Assembly (NCBI RefSeq): GCF_019802255.1 | Contig: NZ_JAHYSS010000001.1 | Span: 124,001 to 188,000 of the forward strand | Length of the DNA stretch: 64,000 bases | Direction of reading: 5' to 3' | Origin: Pedobacter polysacchareus | Lineage (GTDB): Bacteria > Bacteroidota > Bacteroidia > Sphingobacteriales > Sphingobacteriaceae | In this document: one piece after another, positions 35,018-43,374 of the stretch | Numbering within the stretch: position 1 is the first letter of the stretch | Layout of the letters: the number at the start of each line of letters is the position of its first letter | Notes under the pieces: generated by a model | Told to the model about the DNA's origin: nothing | The model's input: the letters and a program-made list of their open reading frames with translations, nothing else | Databases searched by the model: none | Made by a program: the position numbers and the translations under genes

Positions 35018-37108
35018 ATGAAAGAGAACCCGAATACAAAACCTAAGTTAATTAAGAGAATACCGAATATTCCTAAAAAGCCTCAAAAAGGCTCTAAATT
35101 CAATATTATTTGGGTTTATGGGGCAATTATTTTAGGTCTGTTTTTACTGCAGTTTTTATTTAGTGCAGATACGACCAAGGATGTCACTTACCGTACTTTC
35201 GAAACTCAAATGCTTTTGCCTGGTGACGTTGAAAAACTGGTTGCCTATAAACATGAAGACCTCGTTAAGGTTGAAGTGTATATAAAGAAAGACAAACTCA
35301 ATGAGGAGAAGTATAAAAAGTACATCAGCAAAAATAATTTCGGTACACAAAATGGTCCATTGGTGTATTTTACCGCAGGATCCATGGATGCGCTGGATGC
35401 GCAGTTAAAAGAAGCTCAGAAAAATATCCCTCCTGATCAGCAGATCCTGGCGGAAAAAGAGACGAGACAAAGTACTTTTAACTCGTGGTTCTTCACCGTA
35501 ATTATTCCGGTATTGTTATTTATCGGGTTCTGGATCTTCATCATGCGTCGTATGGGTGGTGGCGCTGGCGGCGGCGGCGGACAGATTTTCAACATTGGGA
35601 AATCTAAAGCAACGCTATTTGACAAAGAAAGCCAGGTGAACGTTACATTTAACGATGTTGCTGGTTTAGAAGAAGCTAAACAAGAGGTAATGGAGATCGT
35701 CGATTTCCTTAAAAACCCTCAGAAATACACGAATTTAGGGGGTAAAATTCCTAAAGGCGCGCTATTGGTCGGTTCTCCGGGTACTGGTAAAACCTTATTG
35801 GCGAAAGCTGTAGCTGGTGAAGCTCAGGTTCCTTTCTTCTCTCTATCGGGTTCCGACTTCGTAGAGATGTTTGTAGGAGTTGGTGCTTCCAGGGTACGTG
35901 ATTTGTTCAAGCAGGCGAAAGATAAAGCTCCATGTATCATCTTTATTGATGAGGTGGATGCAATCGGTCGTGCAAGAGGAAAAAATAGTATGATGGGTGG
36001 AAATGATGAGCGTGAAAATACGTTAAATCAGCTACTGGTAGAGATGGATGGTTTCGGTACGGATTCAGGAATTATCATTCTTGCTGCAACTAACCGTCCG
36101 GATGTATTGGACTCGGCTTTACTGAGACCAGGTCGTTTTGACCGTCAGATCTCTATTGACAAGCCTGATTTAGTAGGTCGTGAGCAGATTTTCAAAGTTC
36201 ACCTGAAGCCTATTAAAACGGATGAAGTGGTAGATGCTAAAAAGCTTTCTGCACAGACTCCAGGTTTTGCTGGTGCTGAGATTGCGAATGTTTGTAATGA
36301 AGCTGCTTTAATCGCCGCACGCCGCAACAAGAAATCTGTAGATATGCAGGATTTCCAGGATGCGATTGACCGTGTGATTGGTGGATTAGAAAAGAAAAAC
36401 AAAATCATCTCTCCGGAAGAGAAAAGAATAGTTGCTTACCATGAGGCTGGTCATGCGATTGCAGGATGGTTCCTGGAACATGCTGATCCATTGGTAAAAG
36501 TATCTATTGTTCCTCGTGGTGTGGCTGCCCTTGGGTATGCACAATACCTGCCAAAAGAGCAGTTCCTGTACACTACAGAGCAGTTAACTGATGGCATGTG
36601 TATGACGATGGGTGGACGTGTAGCAGAAGACCTTATCTTTGGTAAGATTTCTACTGGCGCACAGAATGACCTGGAACGCATTACAAAATTAGCCTATGCT
36701 ATGATTACCATTTATGGTATGAATAAGGTAATCGGTAATGTATCTTTCCATGATCCGCAGAATGAATATAACTTCAATAAACCTTACTCAGAGAAAACAT
36801 CAGAATTAATTGATGTGGAAGTGCGTAAATTAGTTGAAGAAGTGTACGTGAGAACAAAACAACTCTTAACAGATAAAAGCGAAGGACTAGAGAAACTGGC
36901 TCAGAAACTTTTAGAAAAAGAGATTTTATTCCAGGCAGATCTGGAAGAGATTTTAGGCAAACGTCCTTTTGACAACCGCACCACTTATGATGAATTCGTA
37001 AATGGTACTGGTGATCAGAAACCGGCTGCTGAGGGTCTATTGCACCAAGGTGTTGGTGAGGCAACCGATGTAACGGCTCCTACCAGCCCTGCTCAAACAG
37101 AATCTTAA
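35018..37108 (+). CDS. ftsH: ATP-dependent zinc metalloprotease FtsH
   Basis: The 696-residue membrane protease has two membrane helices (about 34-52 and 159-176) around a periplasmic part. The AAA+ domain has Walker A GSPGTGKT (252-259), Walker [10 protein letters not shown] and the ATNRPDVLD sensor. The zinc site HEAGH is at 475-479. It degrades membrane and regulatory proteins. The C-terminal tail is long and Gly/Thr-rich. A terminator follows. Confidence 0.97.
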   Translation: MKENPNTKPKLIKRIPNIPKKPQKGSKFNIIWVYGAIILGLFLLQFLFSADTTKDVTYRTFETQMLLPGDVEKLVAYKHEDLVKVEVYIKKDKLNEEKYKKYISKNNFGTQNGPLVYFTAGSMDALDAQLKEAQKNIPPDQQILAEKETRQSTFNSWFFTVIIPVLLFIGFWIFIMRRMGGGAGGGGGQIFNIGKSKATLFDKESQVNVTFNDVAGLEEAKQEVMEIVDFLKNPQKYTNLGGKIPKGALLVGSPGTGKTLLAKAVAGEAQVPFFSLSGSDFVEMFVGVGASRVRDLFKQAKDKAPCIIFIDEVDAIGRARGKNSMMGGNDERENTLNQLLVEMDGFGTDSGIIILAATNRPDVLDSALLRPGRFDRQISIDKPDLVGREQIFKVHLKPIKTDEVVDAKKLSAQTPGFAGAEIANVCNEAALIAARRNKKSVDMQDFQDAIDRVIGGLEKKNKIISPEEKRIVAYHEAGHAIAGWFLEHADPLVKVSIVPRGVAALGYAQYLPKEQFLYTTEQLTDGMCMTMGGRVAEDLIFGKISTGAQNDLERITKLAYAMITIYGMNKVIGNVSFHDPQNEYNFNKPYSEKTSELIDVEVRKLVEEVYVRTKQLLTDKSEGLEKLAQKLLEKEILFQADLEEILGKRPFDNRTTYDEFVNGTGDQKPAAEGLLHQGVGEATDVTAPTSPAQTES

Positions 37109-37120
37109 ACACATTTATGA

Positions 37121-37165
37121 GGAACCGCCAGTACGATGATGTGCTGGCGGTTTCTCCTTTTTTTT
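37121..37165 (+). terminator. Rho-independent terminator after ftsH
   Basis: AACCGCCAGTAC (37123-37134) pairs with GTGCTGGCGGTT (37141-37152, one wobble), followed by TCTCC and T8. Its T-tract runs into the ATG at 37166, which argues against the longer frame starting at 37136. Confidence 0.88.
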
Positions 37166-37810
37166 ATGCAAGAAAACCGATCTTCTAAAGAGTTAATACT
37201 AAAAAAGATAAGGAAGGCGCTTTTAGAAAAGCGTGACAACCCTTATCCGAATCTGGAAGATACCCCATTGTATCCTAAGAGCGATGAATTCCTGGAAATC
37301 ATGTTTGCTGAAGAGCTGACTGCCGTTTCCGGTAACTTTATTTATTGTGAAAACGGAATGGATTTCATTGAAAATATGCTGCAACTGGCAGATAGATTCA
37401 ATTGGAGAAAGATTTATTGCTGGGAACCCGAATTACAAAACCTTTTATCTGAATATGAATTCCCATTTTATCAGACCGATAAGGACTTTGAAATGGCGGA
37501 AGTAGGCATTACCCTTTGCGAAGCTTTAATTGCGCGCAATGGCTCAGTGATGGTTTCCAATGAGAATGCAGCAGGGAGAAGGCTGAGTATTTTTCCTCAT
37601 CATCACATCATCATTGCCAGAACCGGTCAGCTGGTACTGGATTTAAAAGATGCGTTTAAACTCATCAAAAACAAATATGCGGATCAGCTTCCTTCTATGA
37701 TCAGTACGATTACCGGTCCCAGCAGAACTGCCGATATTGAAAAGACCTTGGTACTCGGTGCACATGGACCAAAGGAATTATTTGTAATTTTAATTGACGA
37801 TTTTAGCTAA
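37166..37810 (+). CDS. LUD domain protein (LutC/YkgG-like)
   Basis: The 214-residue protein has the LUD-type C-terminal core: GITLCEALIARNGSVMV, RRLSIFPHHHIIIA and STITGPSRTADIEKTLVLGAHGP. Family members occur in lactate-oxidising LutABC complexes, but no lutA or lutB lies nearby, so another role is possible. The start at 37166 is chosen because the longer frame runs through the ftsH terminator. KAS III follows after 66 nt. Confidence 0.82.
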   Translation: MQENRSSKELILKKIRKALLEKRDNPYPNLEDTPLYPKSDEFLEIMFAEELTAVSGNFIYCENGMDFIENMLQLADRFNWRKIYCWEPELQNLLSEYEFPFYQTDKDFEMAEVGITLCEALIARNGSVMVSNENAAGRRLSIFPHHHIIIARTGQLVLDLKDAFKLIKNKYADQLPSMISTITGPSRTADIEKTLVLGAHGPKELFVILIDDFS

Positions 37811-37876
37811 TCGTTTTACATTTCAATTAATTAATCCTAATTTTATACTGTACACCAATTCAGTATCCGGTTCAAA

Positions 37877-38959
37877 ATGGGCGAAAAAACAAACATACAT
37901 TCAGTTATTATAGGTACTGGCAGTTATATTCCAGAAAATATCATCTCAGGTGACGCCTTTTTGAATTCCACGTTTTACGACAATGGCGTATTGCTGGAGA
38001 AGGATATTCATGAAATCATCCATAAGTTTAGCGAGATCACAGAGATCAAAGAAAGACGGTACGTGGATGATGATATGACCAACAGTGATATTGCAGTGAT
38101 TGCTGCACAACGCGCAATTGACCATGCTTCGATTGATAAGGAAAGCCTGGATCATATTATCTTCTGCCACAATTTTGGTGATGTGAAACTCGGTTCTAAC
38201 CGGATGGACATTTTGCCTGCTCTTGCGGCTAAGGTGAAACAGGCGCTGGAAATCAACAATCCTGATTGCGTGGCGTATGACCTTATCTTTGGTTGTCCAG
38301 GCTGGGTACAAGGCGCTATTCAGGCAAATTACCTGATCCAAAGCGGAGATGCTAAAAGAGTATTGGTGATTGGTGCAGAAACCCTGTCCAGGATTACTGA
38401 TCCTCATGACAGAGATTCCATGATTTTTTCTGATGGTGCTGCTGCAGTAGTTTTTGAAGGCCAGTCTTCTTCAGAAGATCTAGGCATTATTGCGCATAAG
38501 ACCCAGACTTACGCGGTTAATTTCGGCTCCCTTTTACAGATGGGCAGAAGTAACAATCCTGCGGAAGACAATGGCAATGCTTACTTGAAAATGAATGGCC
38601 GCAAGCTCTATGAATTTGCGGTAACCAATGTTCCACAAGTGGTAAAGAAGGCTATTGACAAAGCAGGGATTGACATTACTGCGATTAAAATTGTGTTCAT
38701 TCACCAGGCAAACGGGAAAATGGACCATGCCATCATGAAACGTTTATTCAAATTATACGATATGGATACGGTTCCTGAGAACCTGGTTCCGATGTCTATC
38801 TGCTGGCTTGGAAACAGTTCTGTGGCCACCGTTCCTACCCTGCTTGACTTAGTATGGAAAGGAAAAGTGGAGGGTTATCAGATCAATAAAGGCGACTATG
38901 CGATCTTTGCTTCTGTTGGCGCGGGAATGCACATCAATGCCTTCGTATATCGTTTTTAA
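37877..38959 (+). CDS. 3-oxoacyl-ACP synthase III-type enzyme (FabH family)
   Basis: The 360-residue protein carries the KAS III triad: Cys140 in FGCPGW, His in FIHQANGKM and Asn in GNSSVAT. It starts fatty acid chains, or makes specialised acyl products, by condensing an acyl donor with malonyl-ACP. An insert (about 105-135, VKQALEINNPDC) lengthens it relative to E. coli FabH. It is probably one of several FabH-like proteins; which substrate it uses is unknown. Confidence 0.88.
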   Translation: MGEKTNIHSVIIGTGSYIPENIISGDAFLNSTFYDNGVLLEKDIHEIIHKFSEITEIKERRYVDDDMTNSDIAVIAAQRAIDHASIDKESLDHIIFCHNFGDVKLGSNRMDILPALAAKVKQALEINNPDCVAYDLIFGCPGWVQGAIQANYLIQSGDAKRVLVIGAETLSRITDPHDRDSMIFSDGAAAVVFEGQSSSEDLGIIAHKTQTYAVNFGSLLQMGRSNNPAEDNGNAYLKMNGRKLYEFAVTNVPQVVKKAIDKAGIDITAIKIVFIHQANGKMDHAIMKRLFKLYDMDTVPENLVPMSICWLGNSSVATVPTLLDLVWKGKVEGYQINKGDYAIFASVGAGMHINAFVYRF

Positions 38960-38984
38960 TCTGTACTTATATCATTGGTTAAGG

Positions 38985-40481
38985 CTATTTAATTCGGTTT
39001 AATCCGGCTTTAGCCTGAGTTTCAATGCTGCTTTCATACTCATGATTTTTCATTTGAATGGCAGTATTGAAACTTTCCCTTGCTTTGGCCATGTTCTTTT
39101 GCTTTTCATACACCTTTCCCATCTGCAGTGCCGCATTTGCAGCAAAGTAATATTTCAATTGTTTCCCGTTGCTGATGGCCAGCTGGTAATTCGTCAATGC
39201 AGCATCGTCCTTACCCAGGTCGTCGTATAAACGCCCTAAACGGTAATAATACTCCGTACGGTCTCTACCCGCACTGAAATCTTCTGCTTTACGTGCTGAT
39301 AACACTTCTACTCCTTTGCTATAATATCCTCCATCAAAGAGTAAGCGTGCTTTTAAAAGGGTCAAATCAGGTATTGGGCCATTCGCTTCATTGAGTGCTT
39401 GCTTGTCTTTTTCCTGATAGACATAGCCATTGTTTTTAACTTTCGCAATAAAGCCCGAATAAGCCCCTGTATCGCCTTTTAATAAAGAAACCCAAGCCAA
39501 GTGCAGGTTGGCGTCTTTAATGTAATTAACGCCTTTATTTTGTTGCAGAAAGCGATTGAAATATGTAGCAGCGGAAACGTCTAGTTTATTGAGCATCGCT
39601 GTGCCAGTTAGGAGTTCCAGATAGGGAAATGAGGTATAGTAATTACCGGAAGGCCTGTTTTGCAAGATCTGTATGGCTTCCGCATTGTGACCGGTTTTAG
39701 CGCATACAGCCGCTTGTAAATAAGCTTTCAATAAACTACTATCGGCCATTCTAGCCGTATATTTCATCGTTTTCTGGTAGGCATTCGAACTGTGTGCAAT
39801 GTCGTTGAGTACAAATACATAATAGAACACCACTTCTTCATAAAAAGGCTCATACGTAGATTTTGGTAGGTTTTCGGCCAGATTATCCAGCATATTCATG
39901 CCTGCCTGCAGATTTCCTTTGATGCCAAAAGTGGCCAATGTACTTTTTAACATCCCATCTGGAAGATTGCCAAGGAAGGCATTAATGACCCCCAATCCTT
40001 TGGAATTGAGGTGGAATCCCGGAAATTTCTTTGTGTTTTCCTGCAGCAGTCCGTTGGCTTTTTTAATCTCTCTGGCCGCCGTAAAATATTCTCCGTAACG
40101 ACCTCTGATTAAGGCCCATTGCAGGTTAATTTCGGCCTGTGCGTACAAGTAATATGGCGAACTTTTATCGTCCCCTTCTATCTGGTCCAATCTTTTTGAT
40201 TTGTTATCTTTTAACTGATCAAAATCGGCTTTGCTTTCTGTAGTCAATAGATGAAAATAATCGACATAATTTTCCAGCAACGGGATGATCGAGTTTTTAG
40301 GGTTCACTTTTTTCTCATTAGCGATCAATGCTTTTGCGGTATTGAGTTTCAGCTCAAAGATATTCTGGTAAGCCCGGAGGCAGTTGGCGTTAAAATCGAA
40401 ATTGGCAAAAACCGCATTAGGTGCAGTTATAAAGAGGATAAAAAGTGATAATCGGGAACAAAAAGATTTTATTTCAGCCAT
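38985..40481 (-). CDS. Exported tetratricopeptide-like repeat protein
   Basis: The 498-residue protein has a signal peptide (MAEIKSFCSRLSLFILFITA then ...AVFA). The C-terminal part (about 380-490) contains TPR-like helical pairs: YYRLGRLYDDLGKDDAALTN and ALQMGKVYEKQKNMAKARES. The middle has repeated helix-rich segments but no enzyme motif. The ATG at 40481 gives a normal signal peptide; a longer frame (40526) adds 15 residues. A protein-protein interaction role is inferred. Confidence 0.75.
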   Translation of the reverse strand: MAEIKSFCSRLSLFILFITAPNAVFANFDFNANCLRAYQNIFELKLNTAKALIANEKKVNPKNSIIPLLENYVDYFHLLTTESKADFDQLKDNKSKRLDQIEGDDKSSPYYLYAQAEINLQWALIRGRYGEYFTAAREIKKANGLLQENTKKFPGFHLNSKGLGVINAFLGNLPDGMLKSTLATFGIKGNLQAGMNMLDNLAENLPKSTYEPFYEEVVFYYVFVLNDIAHSSNAYQKTMKYTARMADSSLLKAYLQAAVCAKTGHNAEAIQILQNRPSGNYYTSFPYLELLTGTAMLNKLDVSAATYFNRFLQQNKGVNYIKDANLHLAWVSLLKGDTGAYSGFIAKVKNNGYVYQEKDKQALNEANGPIPDLTLLKARLLFDGGYYSKGVEVLSARKAEDFSAGRDRTEYYYRLGRLYDDLGKDDAALTNYQLAISNGKQLKYYFAANAALQMGKVYEKQKNMAKARESFNTAIQMKNHEYESSIETQAKAGLNRIK

Positions 40482-40565
40482 TATGGATACGTTGTACAAT
40501 AAGGAATTAAAAAGGATTAACAGCAATGGGGCAACAATGTTTTAAAGATAAAAAACAGGTCAACG

Positions 40566-40597
40566 AAAAAAGGCCGGAATTTATTTCCGGCCTTTTT
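40566..40597. terminator. Bidirectional terminator
   Basis: AAAAAGGCCGGAA pairs with TTCCGGCCTTTTT around a short loop. A-rich and T-rich flanks make it work on either strand; on the minus strand it ends the Nif3-zinc-ribbon unit, 18 nt past its stop. Confidence 0.9.
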
Positions 40598-40615
40598 ATA
40601 TTCGATAATTTGTGA

Positions 40616-41359
40616 TTATACTGGAGCTACTTCTTGTGTTAGGGCTTCATCCACAAGGATTCTTCCACAGTGCTCACACACGATAATTTTCTTACGTTGA
40701 CGAATGTCAAGCTGACGTTGAGGCGGGATCTGGTTGAAACAACCTGAACATGAATCGCGGTCAATGGTTACCACTGCCAATCCGTTATTTGCATTGCCTC
40801 TTAACCTGTTGTAAGCGGTTAACAGTCTTTCCTCGATTTGAGTTTCTGCTTTTTCAGATTTTTTAGCTAATGATTGCTCTTCTTTTTCCGTTTCAGCAGT
40901 AATGGTTTGCAGTTCACCTTTTTTAATTTCAAGATCTTTTTTTCTTGACTCTAAATCAGCTAATGCTTTTTCATAAACCTCATTTTTCGTTGCGATGTCA
41001 AAACCATACTCTCTGATCTTTTTCTCACAAACCTGAATTTCAAGTGTTTGTATTTCTACCTCTTTAGTTAAGGCATCATACTCACGGTTGTTTTTAACAT
41101 CTTTTAACTGGGTCTCATATTTCTTGATCAAGTTCTGAGCTTCTTTGATCATGTTTTTACGCGTTACAATGGCATCTTCAGTATCATCCAATTCGCCTTT
41201 GAATTTTTGTATACGTGTTTCCAGGCCAGCAACTTCATCTTCTAAATCAGCCACTTCCATTGGTAATTCACCACGGATTTGACGTATTTTATCGATCTTA
41301 GTATGCAGGGTTTGTAATTCGTATAAAGCTTTTAGCTTTTGCTCTACAGTTTGTTCCAT
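40616..41359 (-). CDS. Coiled-coil protein with C4-type zinc ribbon
   Basis: The 247-residue protein is mostly a long coiled coil (about 20-190, charged heptads). It is followed by a zinc ribbon with CSGC and CEHC (about 205-235). The family is widespread and often paired with Nif3-like proteins; no enzyme activity is known. Its ATG overlaps the Nif3 stop by 1 nt (TAATG), a tight coupling. Confidence 0.88.
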   Translation of the reverse strand: MEQTVEQKLKALYELQTLHTKIDKIRQIRGELPMEVADLEDEVAGLETRIQKFKGELDDTEDAIVTRKNMIKEAQNLIKKYETQLKDVKNNREYDALTKEVEIQTLEIQVCEKKIREYGFDIATKNEVYEKALADLESRKKDLEIKKGELQTITAETEKEEQSLAKKSEKAETQIEERLLTAYNRLRGNANNGLAVVTIDRDSCSGCFNQIPPQRQLDIRQRKKIIVCEHCGRILVDEALTQEVAPV

Positions 41360-42456
41360 TAAATGAAATAATTTATGGGGTTTGTGTTATGCTCCGTTAA
41401 ACGGATTGCAAAGTTAGGAAATTTTTCTTGAATAATATCTATCAACAAATCAGATGTAAATTGTTCACTCTCAAAGTGTCCGATATCTGCGATGACTAAT
41501 TTTTCATCGGCATCAAAAAACTCATGGTATTTAAAATCTGCAGTTACAAAAGCATCGGCACCAGCCGCAATTGCATCTTTGAGCAGAAAGCTACCGGAAC
41601 CGCCACATACTGCGACCTTTCTGATTTTTTTAGGGAGTAATTTTGTGTGTCTGATCACGACTGCATCCATCCTGTCTTTGACCAGGTTGAGGAATGCACG
41701 GCCTTCCATCGCTTCCTCCAGCCAGCCAATCATGCCCGCTCCTACGGTATCCAGTTTATTTTCGAGCTGGTAAATGTCGTAGGCCACTTCTTCATAAGGG
41801 TGGTTCTCTAGCAGTGCCAGCAGGATTTTGCGTTCATTTTGTGCGATGAATACCGTTTCAATCCTGATTTCTTCTTCATGATGACGAATACCAGGCTCTC
41901 CAACAAAAGGATCTGTGTGTTCGTTTCCTTTGAAGGTGCCGGTACCTGTGGCATTGAAACTGCATTCGCTATAGTTGCTGATGTTTCCTGCTCCCGCAGC
42001 AAAAAGGGCGTCTTTGAGCTCTTCTGCGTGATCTACAGGACAAAAAGTAACGAGTTTTTTCAGCAATGACCCCTTTGGGCTAAGGATTTTTGCATTTTTT
42101 AGTCCGAGTCTTTTCGCAATCACACCATTGACACCATATTTTACATGGTCCAGATTGGTATGAATGGCATATAATGCGATGTTATTTTGGATGGCTTTGA
42201 GCACTACCCTTTCCACGTAAGTTTTTCCGGTGATCTTTTTCAATCCTTTGAAAACTATGGGATGATGGGTAATGATCAAGTTGCAGTTCTGGGCTATTGC
42301 CTCATCTACAATCGCTTCTGTACAGTCTAAGGCTACTAATGCGCCATGTACTTCCATTTCAGGCTGGCCCACCAACAGGCCTGAGTTGTCATAATCTTCC
42401 TGATAATTGAGCGGTGCAAAGGCTTCCAGGTGTGCTATTAAAATGGATAATCTCAT
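41359..42456 (-). CDS. Nif3-like dinuclear metal-centre protein
   Basis: The 365-residue protein has the Nif3 N-terminal core (DNSGLLVGQP, VALDCTEAIVDEAI, LIITHHPIVFKGL with the paired His), a middle PII-like insert and a C-terminal ADIGHFESEQF with further metal ligands. The family is called GTP cyclohydrolase I type 2 in some databases, but its function is not established. It is translationally coupled to the zinc-ribbon gene. Confidence 0.92.
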   Translation of the reverse strand: MRLSILIAHLEAFAPLNYQEDYDNSGLLVGQPEMEVHGALVALDCTEAIVDEAIAQNCNLIITHHPIVFKGLKKITGKTYVERVVLKAIQNNIALYAIHTNLDHVKYGVNGVIAKRLGLKNAKILSPKGSLLKKLVTFCPVDHAEELKDALFAAGAGNISNYSECSFNATGTGTFKGNEHTDPFVGEPGIRHHEEEIRIETVFIAQNERKILLALLENHPYEEVAYDIYQLENKLDTVGAGMIGWLEEAMEGRAFLNLVKDRMDAVVIRHTKLLPKKIRKVAVCGGSGSFLLKDAIAAGADAFVTADFKYHEFFDADEKLVIADIGHFESEQFTSDLLIDIIQEKFPNFAIRLTEHNTNPINYFI

Positions 42457-42532
42457 ATGCTGTAAATTTACGATTTGAACCGCATAAAATAAACTTAATC
42501 ATTTTCGGACTTTTTTTTGAATTTTATCCTGC

Positions 42533-42564
42533 AAAAAAAAGCCGGCTCAAAAGATTGAACCGGC
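42533..42564 (-). terminator. Terminator of the TM2/DUF2752 pair
   Basis: GCCGGTTCAA pairs with TTGAGCCGGC (minus strand, one G-T pair), followed by T8. It lies about 20 nt past the TM2 gene stop. Confidence 0.9.
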
Positions 42565-42583
42565 GCTGTTATTTTTAATGGTT

Positions 42584-42943
42584 TTATTGGATATTTCCCA
42601 TTTTCACCATTTGTAAGCTTTCAAAAACCATACGCTGGTTGTATTCCATGGCTAAAGTTTTATGGTTGACCAGGTCGATAATCGTCCCAATAAAGCACAA
42701 TCCAAAAGTAAAGAAATAAAGTACACCCATTCCGATCTGGTTTACCAGAAATCTAGGTAATCCAGGAACAAAAAATCCCAGGATACAGTACAATACCATA
42801 TCATCTGGATTTCTTCTTTTACTTCCGTAAATCATTAAAAATCCCCTTAACTGTTGTTCACTAAATCCTGTAGTTGCAGTCTGCAAGTAAGAATATTCCT
42901 GAGGTGTGATGCCCGGCAGTGTCATAAATGGTGAATCAAACAT
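42584..42943 (-). CDS. TM2 domain membrane protein
   Basis: The 119-residue protein has a soluble N-terminal half and two membrane helices (about 62-80 and 86-105) matching the TM2 pattern: VLYCILGFFVPGLPRFLV, IGMGVLYFFTFGLCFIG and DLVNHK. Its function is unknown. Its ATG overlaps the DUF2752 stop by 8 nt, so it is translationally coupled. Confidence 0.85.
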   Translation of the reverse strand: MFDSPFMTLPGITPQEYSYLQTATTGFSEQQLRGFLMIYGSKRRNPDDMVLYCILGFFVPGLPRFLVNQIGMGVLYFFTFGLCFIGTIIDLVNHKTLAMEYNQRMVFESLQMVKMGNIQ

Positions 42944-43262
42944 ATCTCTCCTCCTTATATTTTAATTTTCTATTGTTATCTATTATTCTGTTAATCAATT
43001 CAATAATTCGGTGTCCAATGATCAGCAATGCTGGAATCCCAAACCAATGATGCGCCAGACTTTCCCTTACATTTCCGTGGAGCAGCTGGGTAATTGCCCT
43101 ACCTATGCCACATCCTGGACACCATTCTATGCCCATATTTGCCAGCGGGCAAAGCGTAAAATGATGAATATGTCCATGCTGTATTGGTTCTGCTATCGCC
43201 AGCAATACCAAGGCCGTTATCCAGAAGATCAATTCAACAGGTATGCGGTGCAGCATTTTCAT
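42936..43262 (-). CDS. DUF2752 membrane protein
   Basis: The 108-residue protein has two to three membrane helices and the DUF2752 motif CPLANMGIEWCPGCGIGRAI, whose Cys pairs could bind metal or form disulfides. The family's function is unknown. The TTG at 43265 extends the frame by one codon; the ATG at 43262 is preferred. It is followed directly by the TM2 gene. Confidence 0.85.
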   Translation of the reverse strand: MKMLHRIPVELIFWITALVLLAIAEPIQHGHIHHFTLCPLANMGIEWCPGCGIGRAITQLLHGNVRESLAHHWFGIPALLIIGHRIIELINRIIDNNRKLKYKEERYV

Positions 43263-43362
43263 CAAGAGGCATTATTTGGTTAGGAAATTTACGGTCCCAA
43301 TATCGTTTTTATTTTAGATGGATTAATAGAGACTTTGTTACATTTAAGCTCGCCATAAATCT

Positions 43363-43370
43363 TACCTTTG
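43363..43370 (+). promoter_or_regulatory. -7 box TACCTTTG 4 nt before the mfd start
   Basis: TACCTTTG is followed by CATA and the GTG at 43375. The spacing equals that of def, mrp and trmD. A TTG at 43335 is too far (25 nt) for a normal -33. Confidence 0.4.
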
Positions 43371-43374
43371 CATA

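Noticed and set aside
36774..37064. Minus-strand frames inside ftsH and mfd as genes
   Set aside because: They are antisense shadows of well-conserved coding sequence.
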